A DNA stretch of 64,000 nt. Origin: JABWAN01 sp041918175. Its GTDB lineage: Bacteria; Zhuqueibacterota; Zhuqueibacteria; Zhuqueibacterales; Zhuqueibacteraceae. The DNA is taken from positions 248,001 to 312,000 of the forward strand of contig JAYRWE010000094.1 of NCBI GenBank assembly GCA_041918175.1, written 5' to 3'. Positions 7,801-17,079 of the stretch are shown here, piece after piece. A program made the translations under genes and the position numbers. The notes beneath the pieces are model-generated. The model saw only the letters and a list, made by a program, of their open reading frames with translations, had not been told where the DNA came from and did no database searches. Within the stretch, counting starts at the first letter, position 1. Each line of letters begins with the position of its first letter.

Positions 7801-9504
7801 CTACTCTGCTCTGTGCGCGTCAGCTTTTACAACTTCTGCCGTCATCAATAGTTTCACTTCTGGGTCGAAAATAATTTCGCGCGGAGCCAGTGGCAACGGC
7901 AAGACAAATTTTTGCTCGCGCTCCGTCATCAAGACCCGACGCAATATGCGCTGCTGGTCTTGCACGCATGCAATCTCAATGGGCAAACGATAAAATGACG
8001 GATTTTGTGTTTGTTGCAGCGTAAGCTCCAGCTCGCTAACCGTAGCATGCCAACGCCATGCGCCGCGCACATGCGGGTAATCCGGTTGTTCCAACCATTG
8101 TTGAAAAAACCATGCAAGCGAATTGCCTGTGACGGCTTCCATCACCGCACGAAAATCCTGGGTGAGCGCGTTGCCGTTTTTGTAGCGCGCATAATATGTG
8201 CGAATGCCTTGCCAAAATTTTTCTTCACCGACTTCACTGCGCAACATGTGTAAAACCCAAGCGGCTTTGGCATAGTTATTCGGGCTGAGCAGCGCCATAT
8301 AATCCGTGATAGTGTGATCCAAAATCGGGCCAGGCTTGCGCGCGGCAAAGGCCAAATAGTTTTCGCGCTTCACGCGCATGTTCTCGCGGAAAGCAGAATC
8401 CCCCTCGACCGCTTCAAAGAAAAGCGCTTCGCCGTATGTTGCAAAGCCTTCGCTTAACCAGAGATGATGCCAGTCGGCCTCGGTGGCGGAATTGCCGAAC
8501 CATTGATGTGCGATCTCATGCGCAGTTGTGCTTTCAATATCACGTTGCGGGCCGAAGCTTTTTTCGGCGAAGAAAATCGCGTTTGCGTTTTCCATGCCGC
8601 CGTAGCGAGTGGAAGATTGCACCAACGCCAGCTTGGCGTAAGGATACGGGCCGAATCGTTCGGTAAAAAATTGCATCATCTCTTGCACGCGCCCGAAATT
8701 TTTTGTTGCGTGCGGCGCATCTTCGGGGTAGACGTAATAGCTGATCGGCAATTCTTCATTCGCGAGCGGGAGCACATTGAACTCCGCAGCTCCGAAAACC
8801 ATGCAATAGGTGGGAATGGGAACTTGCTCCGACCAATGCCAGGTGCGATAGCCCTTTGCCGTCGTCTCGTCCACGCGCTCAAGCGTGCCGTTCGCGATCA
8901 CAGTGTAATGCGCCGGCAAAGTGATTTTCATGCTTACGGAAGATTTGTCGGAGGGATGATCAAGGCTGGGAAACCAATAACTCGCGCGGTTGGGCCAATT
9001 GTCTGCAAAAAAGGTGCGACGTCCAAACTTGTTATTGTCGATGATCAATCCGTCCTTGGGCTCGCCGTGATACGAAACCAGTAGATTAATCGTGTCGGCA
9101 CGCTGCACGTTTTCCGGCATTACAATATGGAGCACATCTTTTTCATATTTGTACTCTGCCCGCGCATGAGCAATCTGCACGCGCGCGACCTCCATCGTCT
9201 TAAGCTCGAGGCGAATCTTGTTAGCGGGAAAATTGGGGCGCACTTTGATTTGGAGTTTTGCTTCGCCCCAAATCACGTTGCTGGTGTCGGAAAGATTGAA
9301 AGCGAGATCGTAATGCACGACGTCGAATTGCGGCTGGCGAGGATAACCATCATCTTTATTCTCCGCATGGCCAGGCCTGCGAGCGCCGTTCATCTTTGCA
9401 ATGGCCGGCGCAACACTCGTTTCGCTCTTTTCCTCAAAGGAAATGTCGGCGTTGTGTAGGATGGTGAATGCCGCAAAGAGAGAAAGCAAACTCGGGAGCT
9501 TCAT
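7801..9504 (-). CDS. M1 family metallopeptidase (aminopeptidase)
   Basis: Zinc aminopeptidase of 567 residues. It has a hydrophobic N-terminal export signal, an N-terminal beta domain (~60-240) with the 'DVVHYDLAFNL' opening, the exopeptidase motif GGMEN (302-306), the zinc motif HEIAH (329-333) with the third ligand E352 in 'LWLSEGFATY', and a shortened C-terminal part without the large ERAP1-like helical domain. It should trim N-terminal residues from peptides in the periplasm or outside. Its start overlaps the stop of the retropepsin-like gene by four bases (ATGA), so the two proteases are translationally coupled. Confidence 0.93.
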   Translation of the reverse strand: MKLPSLLSLFAAFTILHNADISFEEKSETSVAPAIAKMNGARRPGHAENKDDGYPRQPQFDVVHYDLAFNLSDTSNVIWGEAKLQIKVRPNFPANKIRLELKTMEVARVQIAHARAEYKYEKDVLHIVMPENVQRADTINLLVSYHGEPKDGLIIDNNKFGRRTFFADNWPNRASYWFPSLDHPSDKSSVSMKITLPAHYTVIANGTLERVDETTAKGYRTWHWSEQVPIPTYCMVFGAAEFNVLPLANEELPISYYVYPEDAPHATKNFGRVQEMMQFFTERFGPYPYAKLALVQSSTRYGGMENANAIFFAEKSFGPQRDIESTTAHEIAHQWFGNSATEADWHHLWLSEGFATYGEALFFEAVEGDSAFRENMRVKRENYLAFAARKPGPILDHTITDYMALLSPNNYAKAAWVLHMLRSEVGEEKFWQGIRTYYARYKNGNALTQDFRAVMEAVTGNSLAWFFQQWLEQPDYPHVRGAWRWHATVSELELTLQQTQNPSFYRLPIEIACVQDQQRILRRVLMTEREQKFVLPLPLAPREIIFDPEVKLLMTAEVVKADAHRAE

Positions 9505-9914
9505 TTGACGATCATTTTAGGCATGGTTGGATTTTCAGGATTGACGACCAATTCTTTTGTGCGCGGATGAATGAGCACATCCATCGCTTCCATCGGTATC
9601 GCGCCGAGAAGCACCTGATTGCCGATCACCATGGCATCCAAGACGGTGCGACGATTGGCGAAACGAACTTCCAATGGCCCGGCAACCGGTACGGTTTCGA
9701 TTTCCCCGTTGGCATATTCGGCTTCGCGATGGCCTAAAATCGCCAATCCCAGTTGCAAACGTACATGTTCGGGAACCACCATCATATATGCGCCGGAATC
9801 CACAAGCGCGTTGACGGTAATGTGGCGCGTTTCTTCCGGTTTGATAAAGCCGCGGCGTGCAGCACCAACATCTTCAGCATTGATGAGTTCAATCTCTGCA
9901 TGAACAAGTCCCAT
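9501..9914 (-). CDS. Retropepsin-like clan AA aspartic protease
   Basis: Small soluble protein of 137 residues with a single-lobe aspartic protease fold. The catalytic motif is 'VNALVDSGAYMMVVPEHV' (D-S-G instead of the usual D-T-G), followed by the flap region and the second hydrophobic motif 'VLLGAIPMEAMDVLIHP' typical of this bacterial family. Such enzymes would act as homodimers. The start at 9914 has AGGA upstream; a GTG six bases earlier is also possible. It overlaps the M1 peptidase start, and a DUF1460 gene follows 12 bases upstream in the same direction, suggesting a small protein-processing operon. Confidence 0.82.
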   Translation of the reverse strand: MGLVHAEIELINAEDVGAARRGFIKPEETRHITVNALVDSGAYMMVVPEHVRLQLGLAILGHREAEYANGEIETVPVAGPLEVRFANRRTVLDAMVIGNQVLLGAIPMEAMDVLIHPRTKELVVNPENPTMPKMIVK

Positions 9915-9926
9915 AGACACTTCCTG

Positions 9927-11201
9927 TTATTGATGATTAGATTTGATGCGAATAAATGCCATGCCCACACGCGAGTCACTGGCGCGCAGTTGCTCGATCA
10001 CATCGTCAAAAAACTCGTCCGTGACTTGCTGCGTTTCTTTGCGCGAGGAAGCGTGACGGAAGAGCACGTTGCCAAATTCGTCGCGAAAGATGAAGCCCGT
10101 GTGCGCGGAAAAGATGCCCGGTATTTTTTGAATGATACTGACAATCTCCCCGCCCTGCAGCTTGCTTTTAATCATAGGTAGATTTGCCGTCGGAATGTAT
10201 TTAATCGTCATCGTTTGCGGCGCGCGCACGCTTTGCAATTCTGCTTCGGCCACGCCGAGCTTGCGGAAAAACGCGGGCCGGTCGATGGTTTTGGTCATAT
10301 CCGCACAAAACTCGCTTCCAAGCTGCTCCGTCACTTCTTCCAAAAGCCAGCTATTATTAGGCACCCAATCCGCGTGCGTGTAATGATTGCGCGTGGTGAA
10401 ACCGATCACGCCGTCGTGATAGCGGATACGCTGCAGCGTGGCAAACGTTTGCTCGTAATTTGTGGACAGCGCCAGTGCAAGCATTTGCTCGATGAAAGTA
10501 ACGCAATCAGCGCGCGAGAAATCGATCAACGGATCGCGATCATATTTTCCATTCGGTCCTTCTCCCAAACAAAAGAGCGAATAAGGCGTGCCTTTCGCGC
10601 GCGCAGAATAGAGTTGCAAACGTTTTATAAAATCCGGCTCTTTTGCGCTGGTTTCTCGCAGAAGCGTATCAATCTCTTTCGCCAACATTTCCTGCAGCCC
10701 ACGCTGTGGTTTCGGCTCAAACGTTTCGCGGAATCTGCGCCGAAAAGCACCGGCTTGGGGTTCGTGCACTAGGTAGATTTCAAGCCCGGAACGAGCGCGC
10801 CGCCATGCGGAATGCCGGGTGAAAGCGTTGTCTCTCAACATTTCTTCGCCAACAAACAGCGCAATGGAATCACCCGCGGAGCGCCACGCTTCTTGTGCGA
10901 ATAGCAGACCGTCGTGAATTTCACCGGAGGGCAATAATGCACCGTAAAGCTGCGGCACAAACAACACACTGCCGAGCAAAATTTTGTTGGGATTCACTGC
11001 CGCGCTGCGATACGGTGCGAGCTTAACGCCGAGCCGTGCTTCAAACCGCGTCGCGGCCCCGGCTCCTGCATAAAAAACCGGCTTAGATTCACCGAGCCGT
11101 TTGTAAGCAGCCAACGTTGCGAGGCTCTGGCTATAGCTAATATTGCCGCAGCACATGCAGGCAAGCAGCAGACACAGAAATGGCGTGAGCGTTCGTTGCA
11201 T
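9927..11201 (-). CDS. DUF1460 family protein (NlpC/P60-superfamily amidase-like)
   Basis: Exported protein of 424 residues with an N-terminal signal peptide (MQRTLTPFLCLLLACMCC...YSQS). The C-terminal ~250 residues form the DUF1460 domain, with the predicted nucleophile Cys in 'FSRADCVTFIEQM' and a later 'SAHTGFIFRDEFG' His, matching the papain-like NlpC/P60 superfamily. Related structures act on N-acetylmuramoyl-L-alanine linkages of peptidoglycan. The ~170-residue N-terminal part is not recognised. The start at 11201 is chosen because it begins the signal peptide; an upstream in-frame start at 11327 would bury it. It is likely first in the transcript with the two protease genes. Confidence 0.82.
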   Translation of the reverse strand: MQRTLTPFLCLLLACMCCGNISYSQSLATLAAYKRLGESKPVFYAGAGAATRFEARLGVKLAPYRSAAVNPNKILLGSVLFVPQLYGALLPSGEIHDGLLFAQEAWRSAGDSIALFVGEEMLRDNAFTRHSAWRRARSGLEIYLVHEPQAGAFRRRFRETFEPKPQRGLQEMLAKEIDTLLRETSAKEPDFIKRLQLYSARAKGTPYSLFCLGEGPNGKYDRDPLIDFSRADCVTFIEQMLALALSTNYEQTFATLQRIRYHDGVIGFTTRNHYTHADWVPNNSWLLEEVTEQLGSEFCADMTKTIDRPAFFRKLGVAEAELQSVRAPQTMTIKYIPTANLPMIKSKLQGGEIVSIIQKIPGIFSAHTGFIFRDEFGNVLFRHASSRKETQQVTDEFFDDVIEQLRASDSRVGMAFIRIKSNHQ

Positions 11202-11300
11202 AATATAGTTTTGATTGAGGGCAATCGGATTTCTTGTGCAAATATACAGAAATCCGCTTTGCCACACAAACGCGATTTCAAAAGCGCGAAGGTGGGAAAA

Positions 11301-11331
11301 TCTTGCGAAGACCTGTGGCCTTCGCAAGAAA
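11301..11331 (-). terminator. Terminator of the nine-gene operon
   Basis: A perfect 10-bp stem (TCTTGCGAAG, 11301-11310 with 11320-11329) with a nine-base loop is followed on the minus strand by ATTTT. It lies about 40 bases after the last TPR gene of the operon and before the DUF1460 gene, marking the operon's 3' boundary. Confidence 0.65.
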
Positions 11332-11367
11332 ATACAGTGTGGCGAGAGCGCTAAGATTTGAGTTGTG

Positions 11368-12936
11368 CTATAATCCCGGCTGTTCCGCGGAGTTTACGCC
11401 GAGTAAGCGCACCATTTCATCGAAATGAAGTTTGGCCTTGTCGAACATTCCCAAGCGACGATAGTTGCGAATGAGCAACTTGTGCAGATTGATAACTTCG
11501 TCCGGGTCAAGTTGCTGCGAGAGTTGATAAGCTTTTTCACCATCAGCAATCACTTGCTTTGGGCTGGCATCAGCGAGCGAGGCCATGGCAAGATAACTTT
11601 TACCGCGTCCCGCCCAATGCAGCGAAGCGCTTTGCATAAAATAAGTATACGCCAGCTTGCGATTGATTTCGAGGTTCTCGCTGCCGAGGTTGACGCACAT
11701 TGTGGCAAAGTTATCAAAATAGGTTTGCGCCAACGTATCGCTGCGCGTAGGCACACCGAGTGAATCAGTCGGAATAGCTTTGACGATGCGCAACATGCGT
11801 TCTGCCGCTTCGGGCTTTCGCTTGAGGCTGCTGAATTCAACGAGCGCAAGTTTCCACCCAAATTCATGGCGTGCGCTTTCACTGCGCAGCTTGGGAAGCA
11901 TGTCTTCGTATATCTTCGCAGCCTTGGCAAATTCACCGCGCCCGGAAAGCACTGCGGTGCTGTCGCGCATGGTTGCGCCGATGATGTTGCCGCGATCCCA
12001 ATCCATCCAGCGTTTGTAATAAACCGCCAAAGCGCGATACTGCGGCGTATAGGCAAACTGTTGCGCACGCTCCAAGCAGGCATACACTTTGGCCTCATCG
12101 TTTTGCTTGGCATCGTTGCGCTTGATCGCACATTGCGACTGATAGAATACCGAAAGAAAAAGGCGCGCAGAATCGACAACTGCGGCGACTGGCTGAGCTG
12201 GATCAGCGATCCGGCTGTCTTGCACGGCGGCCCCGGCGAGCAGCTTTTGCTCTGCCTGTTCGAAATTTGTCAATGCCGGGCTGTATGCCTTCACCGCATA
12301 ATAATTGAGCGCGAGTTCAAAATAATTTTGATACTCACCAGGCTGCAGCCTGACAATGGTTTCCCACGTCGTAATCGCTTGATCATAATTGATGCGGCTA
12401 CGATCGGGCAAACGTTGCGCGAGCAACTTATAGACGCCAGCAAGCAAACCGCGAGCTTGTGTAAAGTACGGGTTCAACGTCACGGCGCGGCGCAACGCTG
12501 TTTCTGATTGTTGCAGCAACGCCACAGCTTGGAGCCGTTTCTTTTCATCCTGCGCTTTGAGATATTGTTGAATAACCGGCAGGCCTTTTTGCATCTTATT
12601 GTAACCATCTAGCGTTTCGCGCAGAGCGGCGAGGGAATCTTCGCGCGAAATGGGGCGGCGCGCGGCGTCGGCCTGCGCCAACACACTCCACAAGGAGTCG
12701 CCTTGCACACGATATTCTTCAGCTTTCACAACCAATGATTCGGCTTGCACCTCTTGCGCGCGTGCGACGAACAACTGTTGCGTGAGCGAGTCGGCTTGGG
12801 TTGCAGTCAGTGGTGTAACGCCAGGCGGAATCCGCACCGCATCAAAACGACGCGTTTGCGATTGCGCTATCGCCACGAGACATAAGAGTATCATTGTGGC
12901 CGATCGCATTGCATCAAAATTTCTGCGCATCATCAT
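11368..12936 (-). CDS. Exported TPR-repeat protein (paralogue of the 13.7-15.2 kb lipoprotein)
   Basis: Exported helical repeat protein of 522 residues with an N-terminal signal sequence (residues ~10-26). The body is helix-turn-helix TPR-like repeats, for example 'GEYQNYFELALNYYAVKAYSPALTNFEQAE' spread over two repeats, plus a final repeat near the C-terminus. It is clearly related along its length to the 517-residue lipoprotein two genes upstream: both share an N-terminal 'IPPGV' / 'VPPGV' segment, the 'PGEY' repeat and a 'WDRGNIIGATMRDS' / 'WDERNIWGAAMRDS' block. It probably scaffolds protein contacts in the periplasm. Its ATG overlaps the stop of the preceding gene by four bases. It is last in the operon. 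Confidence 0.8.
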   Translation of the reverse strand: MMMRRNFDAMRSATMILLCLVAIAQSQTRRFDAVRIPPGVTPLTATQADSLTQQLFVARAQEVQAESLVVKAEEYRVQGDSLWSVLAQADAARRPISREDSLAALRETLDGYNKMQKGLPVIQQYLKAQDEKKRLQAVALLQQSETALRRAVTLNPYFTQARGLLAGVYKLLAQRLPDRSRINYDQAITTWETIVRLQPGEYQNYFELALNYYAVKAYSPALTNFEQAEQKLLAGAAVQDSRIADPAQPVAAVVDSARLFLSVFYQSQCAIKRNDAKQNDEAKVYACLERAQQFAYTPQYRALAVYYKRWMDWDRGNIIGATMRDSTAVLSGRGEFAKAAKIYEDMLPKLRSESARHEFGWKLALVEFSSLKRKPEAAERMLRIVKAIPTDSLGVPTRSDTLAQTYFDNFATMCVNLGSENLEINRKLAYTYFMQSASLHWAGRGKSYLAMASLADASPKQVIADGEKAYQLSQQLDPDEVINLHKLLIRNYRRLGMFDKAKLHFDEMVRLLGVNSAEQPGL

Positions 12937-13652
12937 TCGCCGCCACCTTTGATGTGTACCGTGTCTATTTTCGTTTCGGTTAAAGTTTGTTCGATATAGA
13001 TTACGTCATACACCGGTCGATCAACATAAACCGTATCCGTGCGCGTAAAGAAGAGCAGGTCGTGAGCAAATTGATTGTTGTTCTTAGGCTGCGCCTGCAT
13101 CTCGTTCTTGTTTTGAAAGCCCCAAATTTGGAGAGAAGCAACGCCCTTGGGATCATCAAACTCAAAAAATAAGCTGAGCTTGCGACCTTCGAAATTATAA
13201 GTCTGCTCCACAAGCCGCACCATGCCGCGAAAAAATTCCCGTGCGACCGGAAATTCGCGATCGACGACCGTTATCGGTCCGCCTTTCTCCGGGCGCGAAC
13301 CGGTCAAAGAGATATAACCCGTGCGCTTCCAGGTGCTCATCAAATCCAACGCCTCACCGGACTCGCTCAGATTAACGATTCGCTTGGAAGGATAAATTTC
13401 GAGCACGTCTTTTTCATCGAAACCGTTGTCGGTGATATCAATGACCAACATGCTATCGATTTTGTCTTCGGTGATGAAGTATTGATCGACAAAAAATTTA
13501 ATGGTCGCTTCATCCTTTACCACTGCGACCGGGACAGCGCGGCGCGTAACCGTGACGTCTCTGTTCTCTTGCGCTCGCGCGGAAGTCACAAGCGACATGG
13601 CGGCAAGCAAGCCTATAACGAGGCTGGGCGAAAAAACATTCCTTTTTTTCAT
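12933..13652 (-). CDS. Exported protein of unknown function in the motor operon
   Basis: Exported protein of 239 residues with a signal peptide (MKKRNVFSPS...SARAQ). The mature part alternates beta-strands and charged turns ('VIDITDNGFDEKDVLEIYPSKRIVNLSE') and ends in a 'TDTVYVDRPVYDVIYIEQ' stretch. I do not recognise the family. The start at 13652 has AGAGG upstream and begins a clean signal peptide; the in-frame start at 13715 would run into the upstream gene. It sits between two paralogous TPR proteins, 10 bases after one stop and overlapping the other start by four bases, so it is probably a partner of theirs. Confidence 0.7.
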   Translation of the reverse strand: MKKRNVFSPSLVIGLLAAMSLVTSARAQENRDVTVTRRAVPVAVVKDEATIKFFVDQYFITEDKIDSMLVIDITDNGFDEKDVLEIYPSKRIVNLSESGEALDLMSTWKRTGYISLTGSRPEKGGPITVVDREFPVAREFFRGMVRLVEQTYNFEGRKLSLFFEFDDPKGVASLQIWGFQNKNEMQAQPKNNNQFAHDLLFFTRTDTVYVDRPVYDVIYIEQTLTETKIDTVHIKGGGE

Positions 13653-13662
13653 AGAATACCTC

Positions 13663-15216
13663 TTATTGTAATTCTCTAAACTTGGCAAAATAGAGTCGTG
13701 CTTTTTCTTGATCATTTTTTCGCCGATAGCCTTCAGCTAAAAGCCGAAAGATCATCTTCTTTTCATCACGATTAAACAGATCTTCAGACTTGACCGCATT
13801 CTCGGCGTGTTTCAAAGAAAGCTCGATGTTCGTTTTCGAAAGCTCGGCCATTTGCAGGTAACTTTTACCGCGCTCCTTCCAAGCAATCGTCGTCGCACGC
13901 TCAAAATAATCGTATGCGACCTTTCGGTTGATTTTCATCGTGTCGACGCCGAGGAAGTAACACATGGCCCCGTAGTTTTCGAACATATTTTTATAAGTAG
14001 TGTCTTCGGGGGCACCGTCGGCGTCCTTGGGAACGGTTGCGATTACTTCTGCTAAACGCTGAATCGCAGGCACGCGACGCCGCAACTTGGTGTATTCAAT
14101 CGTAGCATAGTCCCATTTCACATCGTCTTTGGCTTTGGGAGTCTTCAAGATCTTATTCAACAATTGATCATAAATCTCCGCGGCCTGATTAAATTGCCCG
14201 CGCTCGGCAAGCGCATAAGCAGAATCACGCATGGCAGCGCCCCAGATATTACGCTCGTCCCAGTTGATGTACTTTAGATCCGCATCAATCAAGCGGTGCC
14301 AGGTTGAATCCGCAATCAAATCGCGCGCGCGTGTGAGGTGATGATCCGCAGAATCAGCTTCGGGTGTTCTACCAATGATGCGATCATCGACGGCCTGTTT
14401 GATCAACGCTTGCCCTTGGGAGTAGATCGCCAAAAACCACGCCGAAGAATCGATGCCGGCGGTTTCGGCTAACGCTGGATTTTTAAGACGCGCATCGCTC
14501 ACTTCCGCCGACTCTTTCATCAATTGCTCGGCGCGCTGAAAATTCGAAACCGCTTTGCGCCATTGTTTCTGGCCAAAAGCAACGGTTGCGAGATTATAAA
14601 AATGCCGATATTCTCCAGGCTCGAGCGTCGCCAACTCGCTCCATTTTTCCCACGCGCGCTCCAACGACAAATCACGCGGGAATCGCTCTGCAAACAATTT
14701 GTATGTGAGCGCGAGATGATGTTTGGTCAACGTTTTAAAAGGGTCAAGCAGCAACGCTCTTTCAAGATCTTTGCGAGCCAGCAGCAAACTCGCACTTGCC
14801 GCGATGCGCATGCGGTTATCGGCAAGATCAACCGTCGCGCCCCTGCTTTTCAGCGCCGTAGGATTGTTCGCCAGCAAAGCGTTATTGACTAAACTGGCCG
14901 AATCCGTGGCTGCGGGTTTGGGCTGCTGTGCCGCCTTGCGGCGCGTTTCATCCAACAATTTCCACAAAGAATCTGTAACGGTATATTGCCGAATGCCGGT
15001 CGCACTTGCGACTTGAGCAACTTTTTCGCTTTCGCGCGGCACAAAGAGGAAATCCGCGAGGGTATCGACGCGGGCGGCAATTTCGCGCGAAACACCGGGA
15101 GGCACCTTGCCTTTGCTCCAGCGCGACGCGCGGTTTTGCGTGCCGGCACAACCTAGCAAGGAGATAAGTGCCAAACCCCAGAAAACGATTATGCTGGCCT
15201 TGCTCTTCCTCATCAT
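13663..15216 (-). CDS. TPR-repeat lipoprotein
   Basis: Lipoprotein of 517 residues. The signal sequence ends in the lipobox 'LLGC' with the lipid-bearing C23. The rest is TPR-like helical repeats, including 'PGEYRHFYNLATVAFGQKQW' and 'GQFNQAAEIYDQLLNKI', and it is paralogous to the last gene of the operon. It is probably membrane-anchored in the periplasm and could tether the motor proteins to the outer membrane or the wall. Its start overlaps the stop of the TonB-like gene by one base (TAATG), showing tight translational coupling. Confidence 0.8.
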   Translation of the reverse strand: MMRKSKASIIVFWGLALISLLGCAGTQNRASRWSKGKVPPGVSREIAARVDTLADFLFVPRESEKVAQVASATGIRQYTVTDSLWKLLDETRRKAAQQPKPAATDSASLVNNALLANNPTALKSRGATVDLADNRMRIAASASLLLARKDLERALLLDPFKTLTKHHLALTYKLFAERFPRDLSLERAWEKWSELATLEPGEYRHFYNLATVAFGQKQWRKAVSNFQRAEQLMKESAEVSDARLKNPALAETAGIDSSAWFLAIYSQGQALIKQAVDDRIIGRTPEADSADHHLTRARDLIADSTWHRLIDADLKYINWDERNIWGAAMRDSAYALAERGQFNQAAEIYDQLLNKILKTPKAKDDVKWDYATIEYTKLRRRVPAIQRLAEVIATVPKDADGAPEDTTYKNMFENYGAMCYFLGVDTMKINRKVAYDYFERATTIAWKERGKSYLQMAELSKTNIELSLKHAENAVKSEDLFNRDEKKMIFRLLAEGYRRKNDQEKARLYFAKFRELQ

Positions 15217-16268
15217 TACTTCGCGCCTTTTTTATTTTCCCACCAATTCAAAAAGATGAAATAAAATCTCGAGGTTTCATTTCGAGTGGGATTCTCTTCC
15301 GACATGCTCAAAGAGATCAATGCGCGCGCCGCATCTTCGGTCAACCCGGCGTCACCTCGATGCAGCGAAAAGCTCTTTTTGCGGAAGCCAGTATCGCGCA
15401 AAAGAATCGCTTTAGAACTGTCATCTTTGGAAACCAAGAGCAAACCAATGTCTTGCGATTGCTCATTTGCCAAAAGGAACAACTCATACGGCGGCGTTCC
15501 GGGAATGAGCGCCCTGGAAGTCAAGTCGCCATTGCGATAACGCATATGCACTTTCAAAACTTCCGGCAACGCGTGGGGATTCGACTTCATCCATTCAATC
15601 AACTCGCGAAACAGTACGTTGAAGTCAATACTCTCTTTGACTTTCTCAATGTCCTTTTCGGTGATCTTGTTGGTGATTCCGCCCGTGTTGGTGCGGTCAG
15701 CAGCAGGGCCAAGTTTGCCAGTGGAATACGTCGGTCCGCCCACACCTCCCATTCCCACTTTGGCTGTTTTCAATGACGGGTTATAAACATTGCTCGCCGC
15801 ACCTGCAACCTGAAGCGCATTCGGATCACTCGAGGCAATCACGGGAACATCAAAGTTGGGCAAAGTAGCCGTACCGACATTCACTTCCGGCAGCGCATTG
15901 GGCGAAGCCGCAATTCGATTTAAGACCGAGAAATCCTGCACGGTTTGCATGCTCTTGGTTAGTTCCGTGAGCTTCGACATATCAATTTCTTCGAAGCTCT
16001 GGGTTTCAGGAACAACTTCGAGCACTTCTTTCGTTGTTTCAGTTGGTTTGTCAACGACCTTGCGTTCGGTTTTCGGCTTGGGAGGTTCGAACTTTTTAAA
16101 ATCAATCTCCGCGATTTTTTCCACATCAAAACGCGGCTCTTCCCACCGCAAGGTCATTAAATAAATATAGATCACCAGCAAGATGACAGTGGTGACAACG
16201 TACGTCCAGAGTTTTTCAGGTTCCATGCGCCGCATATGCGCACGGAGGCTATACACCAGGCTCGACAT
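15216..16268 (-). CDS. TonB-like energy-transducing protein
   Basis: Protein of 350 residues with a short cytoplasmic N-terminus, one transmembrane helix (residues ~21-40), then a periplasmic part with a Pro/Lys/Glu-rich spacer ('FEPPKPKTERKVVDKPTET') as in TonB/TolA-like proteins, a Gly-rich middle ('KVGMGGVGGPTYSTGK') and a C-terminal domain of about 130 residues. That domain does not show a standard TonB box-binding fold that I can recognise. It lies directly after two ExbD genes and an ExbB-like gene, overlapping the second ExbD by 20 bases, so I infer it carries proton-motive force from the channel to an outer-membrane or surface partner. Confidence 0.75.
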   Translation of the reverse strand: MSSLVYSLRAHMRRMEPEKLWTYVVTTVILLVIYIYLMTLRWEEPRFDVEKIAEIDFKKFEPPKPKTERKVVDKPTETTKEVLEVVPETQSFEEIDMSKLTELTKSMQTVQDFSVLNRIAASPNALPEVNVGTATLPNFDVPVIASSDPNALQVAGAASNVYNPSLKTAKVGMGGVGGPTYSTGKLGPAADRTNTGGITNKITEKDIEKVKESIDFNVLFRELIEWMKSNPHALPEVLKVHMRYRNGDLTSRALIPGTPPYELFLLANEQSQDIGLLLVSKDDSSKAILLRDTGFRKKSFSLHRGDAGLTEDAARALISLSMSEENPTRNETSRFYFIFLNWWENKKGAK

Positions 16269-16656
16269 AGTTTATGCTTTTACTCAGTTGATTGCGCTCA
16301 CAAATATCCAACACATTCACCATGAGTTGAATCGGCGAATTGGGATCGGGCTGAATCAGGAAAACCACGTCTTCTTTTTGTGCTTCAAAAGCTTGCCGCA
16401 TGTCGATCATTTGTTGCTCGATGATGTTGATGTCGGCATTGCTATACACCAGCGTGCCGCCGTCCATCAAGTGAAACATCGGCCCTTCGAAGATAATCAC
16501 GGAAATGGTTTTGAGCGGTTGTTGCGTACTCACGGCCGTGGTCTTGGCCGGCAATTTAATTTGGGTTTTTTGCTCGATATCGGCGATGCAAATAAAGCCG
16601 AACAACACCGTGAGTGCAATATCGATCAAGCGAATGATAATGCCGCCTTTGCCCAT
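16249..16656 (-). CDS. ExbD/TolR family protein (second copy)
   Basis: Biopolymer-transport protein of 135 residues with one N-terminal transmembrane helix holding the conserved acidic residue (D in 'RLIDIALTVLFGFI') needed for proton flow in ExbD/TolR/MotB relatives, then a periplasmic alpha/beta domain. It is paralogous to the ExbD gene immediately upstream (nine bases apart) but diverged in the periplasmic part. GAGG precedes the start. With the ExbB-like protein it should form the stator complex. Confidence 0.88.
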   Translation of the reverse strand: MGKGGIIIRLIDIALTVLFGFICIADIEQKTQIKLPAKTTAVSTQQPLKTISVIIFEGPMFHLMDGGTLVYSNADINIIEQQMIDMRQAFEAQKEDVVFLIQPDPNSPIQLMVNVLDICERNQLSKSINYVEPGV

Positions 16657-16665
16657 GGCTTGACC

Positions 16666-17076
16666 TCACTGTTTGTTGTATTTCGATCCGATGCGAACAT
16701 CAACCGTTTTCAACACATCCAATCGGTCACAGATATTCGCAATCTGCATGACGAAACGCACGGGCGTGTCTTGATTGGCGCGAATGCGCACGCGCATTTT
16801 ATAACGCGAGCGCGTCAATTCGCTTTTCTTCGCTGCCAAATAGCCTTCTAGCACGGCTAGATCGCTGGTACCTTGTTTTTCATCTCCCCACAAAAAACTG
16901 CCGTCTTTTAGGACGGCAACGTATTCTACAATTTCCGCATCCGGGTTGGTGAGCGGCAATTCCACGGTGACGGGTAATTCGATTCGACTCTGCGAGCTTA
17001 ATTCCGCGGTGCAAATGAACCCGAAGAGAAGAATCATCACAATATCGATCATGCGCACGATCATGCCTGCGCCCAT
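16666..17076 (-). CDS. ExbD/TolR family protein (first copy)
   Basis: Biopolymer-transport protein of 136 residues. The N-terminal transmembrane helix contains the conserved Asp in 'RMIDIVMILLFGFI', followed by a periplasmic domain ('ELPVTVELPLTNPDAEIVEY'). GGAG lies upstream of the start, only three bases after the ExbB-like gene's stop. Two non-identical ExbD proteins in one operon suggest a heteromeric periplasmic dimer, as known for some GldM/ExbD-type motors. Confidence 0.88.
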   Translation of the reverse strand: MGAGMIVRMIDIVMILLFGFICTAELSSQSRIELPVTVELPLTNPDAEIVEYVAVLKDGSFLWGDEKQGTSDLAVLEGYLAAKKSELTRSRYKMRVRIRANQDTPVRFVMQIANICDRLDVLKTVDVRIGSKYNKQ

Positions 17077-17079
17077 AGT

